Below, piece after piece: positions 37,640 to 49,391 of a stretch of DNA of 64,000 nt (within the stretch, counting starts at the first letter, position 1; every line of letters begins with the position of its first letter). The translations under genes were made by a program, and so were the position numbers. The notes below the pieces were generated by a model that ran no database searches, had not been told where the DNA came from, and saw only the letters and a list, made by a program, of their open reading frames with translations. Source of the DNA: Mantis religiosa (lineage: Eukaryota; Arthropoda; Insecta; Mantodea; Mantidae); NCBI GenBank assembly GCA_030765055.1, contig CM060951.1, positions 50,308,147-50,372,146 of the forward strand. Reading direction: 5' to 3'.

Positions 37640-38345
37640 TAAACCTAATAAAGAATTGTCCATGGAAATATAATCATGGAATTCAAGATCATCGAAGTGA
37701 ATAAAGAGGGAAAGTAAGGAATGCAGAGTAGATCTGATATATGAAGACATTAATGATTTCCATAATAAAGCAAAACATTTAAAGTGGACCAAGACAAATT
37801 CCTGCTTAAACAAATGACAATTCTCCAAAACGAAGGAAGGTGAAAGAGGAAATCTCTAAGGGAAAACAAGTTGAGTATTAAATATAGCATCAGAAAGAAA
37901 AATGGAGATGTTTTATCAATCTGTGCTGCAAGCTTTTGGAGAATAGCAGGCATGCCTAAGGATAGACCGTCACTACCTTGCAAGAAAATTTTATTCTACC
38001 GGGAATTCACCTAAAGAAAATCGAGGAGGGGATAGAACTGGTGCAAAGGACAAGGAGCCTATCATTGCTGAGAAAAATAAGAGCTTCAGGTGCAGAGGAA
38101 GCCACCACAGTAGACAAAAATCTTCAAGGAACTACCTACCACCGGAATTTAAAAAAAATGTGCAAAGTATTTTGCAAAAAAGATGAAAAAGCTATCCAAA
38201 TGCTCTTTATCCAAATATAAAGTTTATTTTTTATAAGTGTTTTAATCTCTCATTCAAGACACCACACATTGATACATGCTCCACATGCAACATGGGACTA
38301 ATTTCCATAAAGCAAGAGACAGATTTGGAGCAAATATCAAAAGTA
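37640..38345 (+). pseudogene. Transposon-derived coding remnant, family not identified
   Basis: Plus-strand frames give SIRKKNGDVLSICAASFWRI, then SPKENRGGDRTGAKDKEP, SSRNYLPPEFKKMCKVFC, and FKTPHIDTCSTCNMGLISI after frameshifts. I recognise the run of PKENRGGDR, a Tyr-Leu-Pro-x-Glu block and a Cys-x2-Cys motif from a widespread class of insect repeat ORFs, but cannot name the superfamily. At least two frameshifts and stops are present. Confidence 0.45.
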
Positions 38346-38520
38346 CACATTATTACTTACTAGTTTAATTACTTTGTATTCTTAAATTTATGTATTTATT
38401 AATTAATTTTGCATCTGTTTATAAATGTCTACTATTTCATTAATGTAGCAATGCTGATTTAGCCATTTATTAATTTTGTATACTGTACATAAAAATGAAG
38501 TATGAAGAATTTTTTTTTAA

Positions 38521-38630
38521 AATTTACATCCTCCAACGTTAAGTCATGTCGGATGGTGAATGAAATGGGTGAAATGATAACTCAAATGTGTCCAGGGTCC
38601 ATGGAGCTTAGAGCTACCGACATTCGTCTG
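38521..38630 (-). mobile_element. SINE-A, 5'-truncated
   Basis: The end block and body (catcctccaacgttaagtca to gacattcgtctg) are present without the tRNA-like head. Confidence 0.75.
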
Positions 38631-39495
38631 AAAATATCAAAACAGTAATAAAAACAATAAAACTAGTAGCAAATTAAAGTTCAGTCAAATTTGCTTGTTC
38701 CATAGTCCATGTCCTCTATTGAGTTTTGAAAAGACAAACCTTTTTTAACTGGCCAATACTATGAAAAATATGGTTATCCTCTAAGAGTTTCACTGTTGTG
38801 TGAAATTGTCCTATGATAATTTTTAGTATTACCAAAAAAAAAAAAAAAAAAAGTTTGTGTAATGAAAGGTTATATACCAGAATAAAAAAAAATGAAATTT
38901 CTGTAAAACATCTTTTTGTCCTCTATGAAGTTCTGAAGAAAGCTCAATTGGGATTATTTTAGTAATGGGGAACAGCACATGAATCAATAGAATCATTACC
39001 ATCAATTTGCACTTTTAGGCTAAGGCTCTATTGAAAGTAATTTATGCAGTAATGATTGTCCTAAAAATTAGAAGCACTCTTTTATTTGGATTAGAATAGG
39101 CACTGTTTTACTGCAAAAGTGTGAAGGGTAGCAGCAGGTTTAGGATCATGCTACTGAGAATAGATGGTTTCAGTTTCCTTACATAAGTACTGCATGTGGC
39201 TTGGCATGTCATTCATTGCAACCATCTCTCTTGAGATTTCACAGAAATGGGGGTTTTTAGTTGCTCTAAATTCACAAACAGCATCTTCAGAAAAAGATAA
39301 AAGTGAAAAATGTACCAAACTTCGCATTTCACTTCATTTTCTAAAGTATGTCTCATTTAAAAGTTTCACGAAAATCCCTAACCAAAATTATCTTTTTGTG
39401 AAAAATGTTTTTGTTCTCAAATTAATGACTTAGTAATTTTGTTTAAAATTACATGAGACACCGAACCAATCTATTGCAAATTATAACTACCATAA

Positions 39496-39847
39496 TTGTG
39501 CCTTGGCTGAGTAGTTATACCCCTCGACTCTCACCAAGGTGGACCAGGTTCGATCCCCGGTGACTGTAAACTGAGATTTGTGGTGGACAACATAGTGCTG
39601 GGGTGGGTTTTCTCTGGGTCCTTCGGTTTCTTCCACCAGCATTCCACCAATTGTTCCATCTTTCCTATTACCTCATCGTTCGTACTTTCACTTCCAGCAT
39701 TGGCTAATCCCTCATCCTGGAATGTCTTTGATCAGGAAACCTGATTCTCAACCTGTTGCCTATTGGCCTCGAGGTTGTGTGTTTCAGAAGACCCTATGTT
39801 CCAGTTAAGGAATGACAGGAATTCATACATACAGGGGGGGGGGGGGG
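39496..39847 (+). mobile_element. SINE-C, diverged, followed by poly(G)
   Basis: The head (ttgtgccttggctgagtag) has the B box ggttcgatccccggtg. The body (gtggacaacatagtgctggg, gggtccttcggtttcttcc) matches the copy at 6199. A run of 14 G follows at 39834-39847. Confidence 0.75.
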
Positions 39848-40019
39848 ACAAAAGAAACCGGGCTCAGAGGGTGCTGCCACTTGTATACGTAGTGCAGGGT
39901 TCTCATGCTAGATGGTGTTAGTGGAGACCTTCATGAAACAGCTGTGCAGACGGCATCAGTGTAGAGCTGAATGTGCAAGTGTGGTATTGTTTCTGACTGT
40001 TGGCGGGTTACCTCTGCGA

Positions 40020-41060
40020 AGTAACGGCAACTTGAAAAGAACAAAGAGTGTATGTGAAATTTTGTTTCCTGCTTAAAAAAACTGCAACAGAGACACACCA
40101 AATGCTTCAGGAAGCTTTCCAGGAGGACTCTATGAGCCGCACACAGGTTTTCGAATGGTTTGGGCGCTTTAAACATGGTGAGATGTGTGTTGAAGACCAA
40201 GCTTGTTCTGGATGCCCTTCAACATCGCAAAAGGAGGAAAACATTGAAAAGGCCCGCCAGAAGATCGAGGATCGTCGCCAAACGATCTACCAAATTTCAG
40301 CAGCGACAGGAATCAGTTGGAGCTCGTGCCAGCGAATTTTGAGGGAGGATTTGCACATGAGACGTGTTGCTGCTAAATTTGTTCCGCGCCTTCTCACACA
40401 GGAGCACAAAAACCATCCGCATGAATGTATATCAAGACTTGAAAACAAAGCTTGCACGTGATCCAAACTTCTTGAACAAAGTCATTACAGGGGATGAGAG
40501 TTGGTGTTACGGGTATGACCCAGAAACCAAGCAAGCATCAAGCCAGTAGAAGACTCCCAACTCTCGCAGACCAAAAAGAGGAAGGCAAGTGAGGTCAAAT
40601 GTGAAGACGATCATTGTCTTTTTTGATGTTTGTGTAATTGTGCATCGGGAATTCGTACCCCCTGGCCAGACTGTTAACCAGCACTTTTACTTGGATGTTT
40701 TAAGGCTTCTGCAAGAGGATGTGAGGAGGAAATGGCCAGAACTTTGGTGATCAGGTGACTGGTTTCTGCATCACGACAACGCTCCAGCACACACGGCCTT
40801 ACGAGTGACCCATTATTTGGCATCTCAGAGGTGGTCTGTTGTTCCCCACACTCCATATTCGCAGGACCTAGCACCGTGCGACTTTTTCCTATTTCCATGA
40901 ATGGAAAAAAATGCTAAAAGGGGAGCATTATGACGATGTGGAGGCGGTAAAAACAGCTTCACAAAGGGCACTGGACAATATCAAACTTGAAGATCTTTTG
41001 AACAAACAGTTGCATTGTTATAAAATGTATTTAATTGGTGTTAATTGGAAATAGTATTAC
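40020..41060 (+). pseudogene. mariner transposase pseudogene, DD34D
   Basis: From about 40048 the frame encodes the N-terminal helix-turn-helix pair (MLQEAFQEDSMSRTQVFEWF; SGCPSTS) and MRRVAAKFVPRLLTQEHK. It then shifts frame near 40410 to VITGDESWCYGYDPETKQAS (first Asp). A TAG stands for Trp at 40547. The frame continues FVPPGQTVNQHFYLDVL, has a TGA after PELW, then HHDNAPAHTAL (second Asp 40775-40777) and YSQDLAPCDFFLFP, whose last Asp is exactly 34 residues later. A further frameshift leads to LKGEHYDDVEAVKTA and a stop near 41050. All three Asp codons survive, but two stops and two frameshifts kill it. TIRs were not found. Confidence 0.85.
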
Positions 41061-41957
41061 AAATTAGCTTAAAGTTACATCATGAAACATTAGAATATGT
41101 TCGTACGTCCATTGTTCTTGATGCACTACTCGTTTTTTATGAATGGTTATCGGCAACACTTAAACATTAATTTTAGTTTAACTTATTTACCACATATATA
41201 GTAGATAAGGAGGGCATTGCATTTCATCACATGCTCTCATCAGTATCTAAATAATATACTCTTCATTTTCCCTGTTGAAATATTAGTTCTTTATCTCCAG
41301 AACTTTGACAAATATAACCTAGTGTCTGTCAATTTTATTTACATGTTCTTGAATAGTTCGGCATATTCTTGCACTTAAAAATTGCATGATATTGAGTTTC
41401 TCCTCCAGGGGCCTATTGAAGTAGGTACGAGATTGGCAATCCTGGGACTCCAAGCCAAATCTCTAGATTGGGTTCCTCTGAGAGGTGACAAAGCTTAGGG
41501 CAAATGCCCAAAAAGCTTTGGTCCATAACTGTTTAACCCATACATCCTTTCTTTCCAGAACACAAATCTGATGGACACCATTGTGCATATGGGGAAGTGC
41601 AGGGGATGACTGTGTAATGCATAATTCCCAGCTCCTGATTATCATGTGGGACTCCTATCTGCTGATAAAGATCAGTCTCGGGGAGAGGTGATTATGTCCC
41701 TCTGCCCTAACATTGGGAGGCGAGACTTTGAGGTGAGCAAGGTCCAGGCCAGGACCCTCACCTAAGTCGGGTTGGCAATACCCCCGCCCCCCAAAAAAAG
41801 TCTTTGCTACCTAGTAAGAAGAACAGAGGAAGGAAATCATGTCTATATTTATACATCTAGAATTATATTTGTATCAAAAGACGGCTGACTGCCTAATTCT
41901 GATTCCCTTAGTGCATTTTGGAGCCTGTGGCAGTTGTACAAGTATCATCCTATTGTA
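41061..41957. other. Unclassified, GC-richer block at 41400-41790
   Basis: The block at 41400-41790 differs in composition from its flanks and resembles the 5' part of a retroelement. No coding or terminal motif could be established. Confidence 0.3.
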
Positions 41958-42936
41958 CGAGGTGTGTTCAAGTTATAACACTTGCTATTTTGTTCTTCAT
42001 GATTGGGGCCAGGTAGGAACTTCTGGTTTTCTTAAATATACACGTGGACTTAAATTTAAAGGGAGTCGATTAATGACTCCAGGAAAATTTAAAAGTAAGT
42101 GTTTAGTGTCATTAATCGACTCCCTTTAAATTTAATGTATTACAACAACACTTTTCAACACTTCCAAGAAAGGAATTACACATTGGCTCTTTGTGAATAC
42201 ATGACAGATGGCAGCACTGTACAGTGCATAGAACTCTAGCGGCAGTGATGAGAGTTAGGACTATTTTTTATACTTAAAATGGCAACATTTTCATTGCAAG
42301 AACAGTGTAATCAGTTTTGTCCATTTCTGTGGTGTCACACCTATTGAAATTCATTGCCAGTTGTGAGGCATGTGGAGATGGTGCTATGGATGTGTCAGAT
42401 GTGCATCCTGGGTGCGACAGTCCAATGAAGGCAGAACATCGTGTGACAACAAACCAAGACAGTCACAGTCTCGCACCAGTCGGTCTGACAACATGATCCA
42501 GCTAGTGGAGAATGTTATTTTGGAGGATTGCCGATTGAGCATTGTAGACATCACCTCCAAAATTGGCATTTCCGTGGGATCTGTGCACACAATCCTGTAT
42601 GAAGATCTGAAAATGCGAAGTGTCTGTCTTCCAGGTGGGTGCTACAAATGCTGACGGATGATCACAAGGCTGTGTGCATGGCAAATGGTCAGGCGATGTT
42701 GACATGTCGGCATGAATGGAACATAAATTACATGCTGTTCTTGCAATGAAAACGTTGCCATTTTAAGTATCAAAAGCAGTCCTAACTCTCGTCACTGCCA
42801 CTATAGTTCTATGCACTGTAGTGCTGCCATCTGTCACGCATTCACAAAAGTCCACGCGTATTTGGAAAAAAAAAAAAACAAGTTCCTATCTGGTCCCAGT
42901 CTTGAAAAGAAATTGTTATAACTTGAACACACCTTG
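41958..42936 (+). mobile_element. mariner-like element with unusually long (about 200-bp) TIRs
   Basis: Left end CGAGGTGTGTTCAAGTTATA at 41958 after TA; right end the inverse of CAAGGTGTGTTCAAGTTATA at 42936. Complementarity continues inward to about 42305 and 42737, interrupted on the left by a hairpin element (42051-42190). The inner 430 bp keep a transposase N-terminal fragment: a helix-turn-helix reading EGRTSCDNKP, then RSDNMIQLVENVILED and KIGISVGSVHTILYEDLKM (about 42430-42620). The catalytic region is absent. Confidence 0.7.
42051..42190 (+). mobile_element. Hairpin element copy 2, with loop in the opposite orientation
   Basis: Perfect 27-nt arms at 42051-42077 and 42108-42134 share GGGAGTCGATTAATGAC with the copy at 34081. 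The tail (cacttccaagaaaggaatt) is also shared and in the same orientation. The 30-nt loop matches the first copy only when reverse-complemented. The element interrupts the left TIR of a mariner-like transposon; the right TIR supplies the empty site (cgtggacttttgtgaat). Imperfect flanking repeats (acacgtggactt and acacattggctctt) look like an old target duplication. Confidence 0.7.
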
Positions 42937-44390
42937 TGTAGTGGATCTAGGATGCCCACAACATTTTATGCACCTGCTGCATTAATGTGGTGTGTGGTTG
43001 GATTCCTCGTCAAATTGGCTTGCTGAGATATGAAATGGATTTGGCAGCCAAGGGTTAATATATCGTTTGTCACCTCCAAAGGTTTTAGACTAGTATTGCA
43101 GAGCTTAGATCACTGAAGGAGCAAGTGAGTTTGGCTCGGTTACGCGTTGCCTACTGTGTTTTTGCACAGTAACTTGTTAAAAATGGACACTTCCCCAGTT
43201 TGTCTGCTTTGTGAAGGAGCTCTCGGTCCATGTGTTGCTAGTGATTTTTCCTAGCACATCTTCGGAAGTCTCTGCAGCTGCCGGTCACAATTGCAGAGAG
43301 AACTTTGGACGACAAAGCGGTGGAAAAGATTATTTTGAAATTTTTTCAGTGGTAAAACATAGAATTTAGTGAAGAAAATATTTTTATGTCCTTTAGCCTT
43401 TTGTTACTTAAAATTTCTCTTTGGCTTTTGCCATAACTATGTATGTTTATTATTTTTTTTTTTTTTTTTTTTTGTTAAAGAATATTTATACGTTGTACTT
43501 ACATCTGGTTTTTGTCATTAGTTCAAAGACTGCTGTTAACCATGCAGTTGAGTGCCCTTATATACATCTTGCATTGAGCTTCCTTGAATTGATACTGCAT
43601 GGTGATTCCATGATTCTGTGCTAATCTAACTTGGTATTTAAATCCAAGCTAATTATCTTTCTCAGCTTGGATCATTTGTGTGGGAAATTTATTCCCACCT
43701 GAAAATAAGAATTCTTGTAAGGTAAAAGATTCCTTTATAGAACAGGTTGTAAATTTTCAGGTGACAGAATCACACAAAATTATCAATATTCTCGAATCTT
43801 TTACTTTATTTGCATTTGTGATGACTTTGGGTCTCCTTATAATTTTATTGTCTAAACAAATTCAGTGTTTTTTGTTTGTTTTTTTTTTTCTTTCCATTTT
43901 TGTAACTGGGCTTACATCTAATTTACTTTAACAGCATTGTAGTAATTTTTAAGTCTGATCAGAGTAATTTTTTCATTGGTTTAATTGCTGCTATTAAAAA
44001 GCTCTTTACTTTCTTGAAAAATGGAAACCTCAGCTTGGTCTTGTTTCCCAAAACCTTCTCATTATTTCAACATAACATTTGTCAAAAGCACTCTGGCTGT
44101 CACTATCATCTACTAGGTTCAAAACAGTTGACTTTGTATAGCAGGTTATACTACCATTGGTTATAGGAGTAAAGCCATCAGACAACACTAAAAGAGGTCA
44201 CTGATAATGGCTTACTTTATACAGGACAAGTAGCAACTTCTGGAACAGAGGTTATGTATGGCTTTGTTTTCCCAATGTTAACAAGACTTACACAAACTAT
44301 ATCAAATGTGGTATCTAGTTGAACATCTTCCATGACACTTAAGTTTTTCAAAAAGGTCCTCCCCCAAAACAAACTCATGTAAGAATTTGT
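42937..44390. other. Unclassified intronic sequence
   Basis: A short frame beginning MDTSPVCLLCEGALGPC at about 43182 is cysteine-containing but soon stops. Poly(T) lies at 43453-43473. Confidence 0.3.
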
Positions 44391-44690
44391 CATTAATTTA
44401 GATTTTTCTCCAAAATATTTCCTAATTTTGATTAAAATAATATATATCATGAAAATATTTTCTTGATCAATGAAATGCATATCTTGATTTCTCAGACTGA
44501 GAGTAGCCTCTCAAGTCTTCATTCTAGATGATGTTTGCATAACTGGCAAACTTCAGAGATATTACAAAATCTACTGCAAAGAAGTTCTAAATCTCATTAA
44601 AACAAATTTTATATATATATATAACTTTTTTTTGTTTGGTGTAATAATTTTTTAGGTACTCCTTGTTATTGGTTTTAATTTTCTTTTTTA

Positions 44691-44910
44691 ATTTGGGTAG
44701 CTGAACTGGTTAGGTACTGCCATACTGATCCCAGGGTCATGAGGTCAAGCCCAATAGTTTTTAAACATGCTTATACGTGGCATGTTGTTGATTTAATGGC
44801 ATGTAAACCCTCCTGTGGGACAAAATTCTGGTATGTTGGTGGTTCTGGCAGCTTTGTTGATAAAATGTTTTTCTATATCCTGGCCGTGCAAAGAGAATTG
44901 AATGTCAGCC
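44691..44910 (+). mobile_element. SINE-G, diverged copy
   Basis: The head is gggtagctgaactggttagg, with a weak B box (gaggtcaagcccaat). Downstream blocks (gcatgtaaaccctcctgtgg) lead to cagctttgttgataaaatg. Confidence 0.45.
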
Positions 44911-45499
44911 TTCACATATAGTTGCTCTTGAAAGATTTTTGACTACTACTTAAGTGTACCATTCTACTTCCATTGTACCTTTAAGGTAATATGTGACAAC
45001 CATTTCCACAAACATTTCAGTTAATCTGAAGCAGATGAAATAAGCATTTGAAGAACAGTTTATATAAGAGTAAGAAAATTAATGCAAGTGCACAAAAATG
45101 ATTTAGCCATAAATATGACTAGTTCACAGCATATTCTAATGATTATAAGTTACTGCATTTTATAAACCCTAATTCTTCAAAATTAATAGCCCTTTGTAAA
45201 CATAAGTTCTAATGTTGACGGAAATTTACTTTACTAAAGGTTACTTGGAGTTTCTTGACGGATGGGATGGCTTTGACTTTGATAAACTCAAACTCAAACC
45301 CAAACCCAATGACCAGGTATTACCTAGGCTGCATATGGTTTGCCCAAGATACTTAATCCTGGAAACAACCTAAGACGAATAATGAATATGTGCTCCCACT
45401 TACCAGTTAAAGTGGCTTTCAATAAATATGTGCTTCCAAAATTTGAAACTCTAAGCATCAAAAATACATCTGAAAAATGGAAAGTGGCCTAAATATACC

Positions 45500-45748
45500 T
45501 AAATTGTTTAGAGGACACATTTTTTTATATAAAAAAGTATATATATATGTATATGTATATATATATCTTTTTCTTATTTAACCGATTTTTCATTATTTCC
45601 GTTTATTTTCTTATGTTTTCCTAATTTCACAAATATTCATTATACACATAAACACCCATGCCCAAGGCGGGACTCGAACCCGCGACCCTCTATGCGGCGG
45701 AACACTAGAGACATACGCTTTAGCGACCATGGCTACGAGGGCCGACAG
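45500..45748 (-). mobile_element. tRNA-like SINE (unassigned family)
   Basis: A well-preserved tRNA-like segment on the minus strand (tcggccctcgtagccatgg; B box gggttcgagtcccgcc) is followed by an AT-rich body toward 45500. It lacks a convincing full cloverleaf with a clean anticodon arm, so a SINE head is more likely than a tRNA gene. Confidence 0.55.
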
Positions 45749-46469
45749 ACACATTTACCTTCCCATTACAGGACGGTGTATTGAAAGTCCTAAAAGATCT
45801 ATACAATTCACAATGAAAATCGAGAAAGATGGCTTCTTACCTCATCTGGATCTTGGTCATTAAGCACAACCAGGAACTTGCTTTTAGAATTCATAGAAAC
45901 CCTTGCACACAGACATTGCATTGCACCGTGATGGTAGCGGAATTTGCAGGTTTTGTGGAGACATAGGAAGGTTAAACTAAAGGGTCAGACTCTAATACCT
46001 GGGAATTGGCAGGCCCAGTACGCAGTAAGGATCCCCTCACCTCCAAGAATTAGTCAGTACTCCATACATTCAGTTCAGAAGCCTTAATTCACAATTACAA
46101 TAGCATCAGATATACTCATTACTAGATCCAGGATAGTTATGTTAATACATAAAAGTACATATATTTACATATTTTGCCCTTACGTACATATTCTCATATA
46201 TTTTACTTTTCAGTACATCTTTTTACATATTTATTGATATTTCCTAGCTTTGTTGCAATTTTATTTGTTTTAAAATGCATGCCTATACTAGAAGTATATA
46301 GCGAGCAGTAGACAGTCATCTGTCTGTCTGGTCTGTTGCATTGATCTTGTGATTAGCACCTTGCCACTGTGTCCTTCGTTCATGTGATGCGCACCTTACC
46401 ACTGCCTGTCCAAGTCAAGCCATCATGGGAGAAAATAGCCAGCTGCAGTTGGCCGGCTTGTGTAGATTG

Positions 46470-47080
46470 AACTTCTCATTGTAGTAAAAGATGACGAAGG
46501 TGAAAACCTCACTCAAAGTTAAAGCACTACACAGAGGAATTTAACAATTTTTCAACAGACAAAAAGGTCCTTTTTTGCCTGGTCTGCGACAATGTTCCCT
46601 GTTCTCAATGTTTTCAAGTGTTGCAACATTTATCCACGTCACGTCATCAGGCCTGTGCTTCGAAGACCACATCTCAGAATCAGTTGTGGCTCACTAAACC
46701 TCAAGCTCAGAAATGTCCAGGATCTCAGAAATCTGAGTTTGCAAGTGATCTTTGCCGTTCTCTGGTTTGTGCTGATATCTCTATCTGGAAATTAAAAAAT
46801 CCAGTACTACATGAATTTCTTGAGAAATACACACATGAAACTGTGCCAGATGAATCTACAATTAGAAAGAACTGCAAACAAACTGTTAGTTTGGAAATTG
46901 ATGTTATCCCATTTGGGTCTCAATTGATGAGACAACTGATGTACAGGGAAGACACATTGCAAATGTTATAGTGGGAATGTTGAAAGATAATGAATTGAGT
47001 AAGCCTGTTTTTTATTGTCATCACCAATCAGGTTTTCTTTCTCAGTGTCTTGGAAAGGGTATTATGGAAGCTTGATGTCA
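46470..47080 (+). pseudogene. hAT-like transposase, N-terminal fragment
   Basis: The plus-strand reading gives a zinc-finger-like CLVCDN...CFQVLQHLSTSRHQ region near 46575-46650. Next are LKNPVLHEFLEKYTHETVPD and DESTIRKNC. After a frameshift comes IWVSIDETTDVQGRHIANVI near 46910-46970, matching the motif of the fragment at 13985-15060. Similarity stops at about 47080, so only the BED-like finger and the first part of the catalytic domain remain. Confidence 0.55.
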
Positions 47081-47864
47081 GCATATACTCATGTTTTACT
47101 TTCTCTACTTCCTAGACAGTAGAGAAGTACTGCATTTCACCCACAAATGAGAAGCTGAATGACCCTTCTCCAAAAGAAGCATCTTAAAGAGGTTTGAACA
47201 CCCTAACTCAAAAAATTAAAAGTAAAATACCACATTTATTAGTAATTATATACTGGATCTAGTAACTTTGCTAAACCTACAAGTTTACCTTGTGTCACTG
47301 TAGAAGCAGGTTTTCAATGTTACCTCATCCTCAGCTGCGACATCTTTTCTGCTATGCTGGAGGACTACTCTCTAGTGACAGTTTCAAGAAGCGACTAATT
47401 AGGTTCCTCTCCTTAGAAATTTCAAGGTGCATTATCTAGAAACCTTTAAATGATGGTATTGATCAATGACTGTGTAAACTAACAATATGTTGAAGGTTGG
47501 GAGGATGGTGCAAAAATGTTGTGCTATTATAGATCTGTCCCCTTGCTTTATTTATATTTCGGAGGAGTTCTTTTGTCCTGGCTTTGAGTTTTACTTTTCC
47601 TATGTAAACTTTACTGCAGTTATCACACAATCTGCTTGATAAATTCCTGATCCATTTTCTAAAGGAATTTTTTTGGTTTGATTTCATATTTTTAATTAAG
47701 AATCTTTTGCTAGTGTGGTGTTGAATTCATTGAAAATCTTCTGAAAATATCTGCTCTCGAGTAGTTTTATTTTTGAAAGCCTTAATTTCCTTAACTGTGT
47801 GAAGCCATTATTTTTATTTGACTCCAAAAATAAAAATTATTTATTTGGTAGTCTAATTGAGATG

Positions 47865-48830
47865 TAGAGCTTTCTGAGCTTACTGGCCCTGGTGTAGTGG
47901 GAAAAACTGAAGTTCCTGGCATTTTGCTCATACATGCTTCGAGCATCCTCAGAGGGCTCATGGCAAACTAGTAGTGCACCAATTATATATAGGCAGGAGA
48001 GACTGCCTCCTATTGGCTGTGCATCTGCCAACCACAAGAGGGCTGCTAGGTCTATGTCTCAGTTGGTCCGGCTCGTGAATGGTTTTGTCCTTGATTTGTA
48101 ACAGGAAACCTGGTTTTATGCAAGAAATGCTCCTTTCTCCTTCCTGTTAAAATTATGTTTGTGTGTGAAGATTTCAATAGCCTCCCGACAAAGTCTGGCT
48201 TGACGCTGGGGTGTGTTGTCAAGAACCTCTGTTTCCTGGAACTTGATATCATGTTCCATCAGAAGGGTGTGTTCAGCAACAGCAGATTTTTCAGTATGTC
48301 CCAACCAGCAGTTGCTTAGGTGTTCCTTAATACGGATGCATATGCTACGTATAGTAGTGCCATGTGCTCCTTGCCGCAGCTGTAGGGAATACAGTAGATC
48401 CCTTTTGTGGCGAGGGGGTCCTGTCTCCTTTACTGATAGAAGATGGTCTTTTAGCTTCTTGGTGGGCTTAAAGATCATTTGTAAACTTTCCTAAAAGTTT
48501 GCTGAATCTGTCTGTGATGGTAGGTAGACTGTACTCTGCGGTTTCTGTGTCTGCTTTTCATTGCTCTATTGGAACTTGAAGCCCATTTTATCTCCTTATC
48601 TTATGACTGGTGGTTGCATAGCCAATAGGAGGGAAGGAGGCGGTCTCTCCTGCCTATATATAACTGGTGTGCTATGTTAAAAAGCCTTAAGCCTTAAGCC
48701 ACTCTAGTTTGCCATGAGTCCTCTGAGGATGCTTGATGCACCTACGAGCGACACGTCAGGAAGTTCAATTTTTCCTACTAGACCACGGCCAGTAAGCCCG
48801 GAAACCTCTTCATCTTACTGGATTGCGCCG
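47865..48830 (-). pseudogene. Penelope-like element: GIY-YIG end plus inverted pseudo-LTR
   Basis: On the minus strand at 48480-48112 a continuous reading has SICIRIKEHLSNCWLGHTEK, SAVAEHTLLMEHDIKF and REAIEIFTHKHNFNRK. This is the pattern of the C-terminal GIY-YIG endonuclease of Penelope-like retroelements. Downstream (minus, about 48030-47865) lies a non-coding terminal block. A homologous block occurs inverted at about 48605-48825 on the plus strand. Inverted or tandem pseudo-LTRs are characteristic of this class. Both blocks contain CTGAGGA followed by a small hairpin, suggesting decayed hammerhead ribozymes. Confidence 0.7.
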
Positions 48831-49391
48831 GCTGTGAAAGCCTAAATTGTTAGTGTTATTAAGAGTTTTAAAAGGAAAGAAGAATGTTTAAAAAGTTAGG
48901 TTTATATTAAGTATGTAGAAGTGAAATTGTGAATAAGAGACCAATGAGGTGTGTGTGTATATATATATAGAGGTGGCTGCAAATAATGAGTGTATAAAGA
49001 AATGAACAGTTTCTAGTGGGACAGAAATCAATTTCTGAGAGATGCTGGAGTAAGAGATTAGTTGTTGCAGAAGTAAATGTGTTGAGAGTTATTGTATAAA
49101 ATTGTGTTGTCTTAGTTTGCATTTAGTGCTGAAGTAAATAATTATCAACAAAGAAGCTTCAGAATCATTATTTTGGCAAATTGACATTAAAGTATTGCAT
49201 TAATTCGAGACTGCAGCCCTGGGATGAGATTTCTCATACACTAGCTGGGAGACTGAAATTTCTTTATAAATTTGTTATATCTTCCAAATTTTCAAATCTA
49301 ATTATCCCCCAATTCAAAGAATAACAAAATAGTCTGAAGTAGTTTTCATTCTTGTTGAATTTAGGAGACATAAGCATAACTGAAAACTAAT

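Noticed and set aside
45661..45748. Possible functional tRNA gene
   Set aside because: A and B boxes are good, but the arms do not fold convincingly and a SINE-like body follows.
48907..49122. Serine/threonine-rich antisense frame
   Set aside because: Low-complexity, with no homology recognised.
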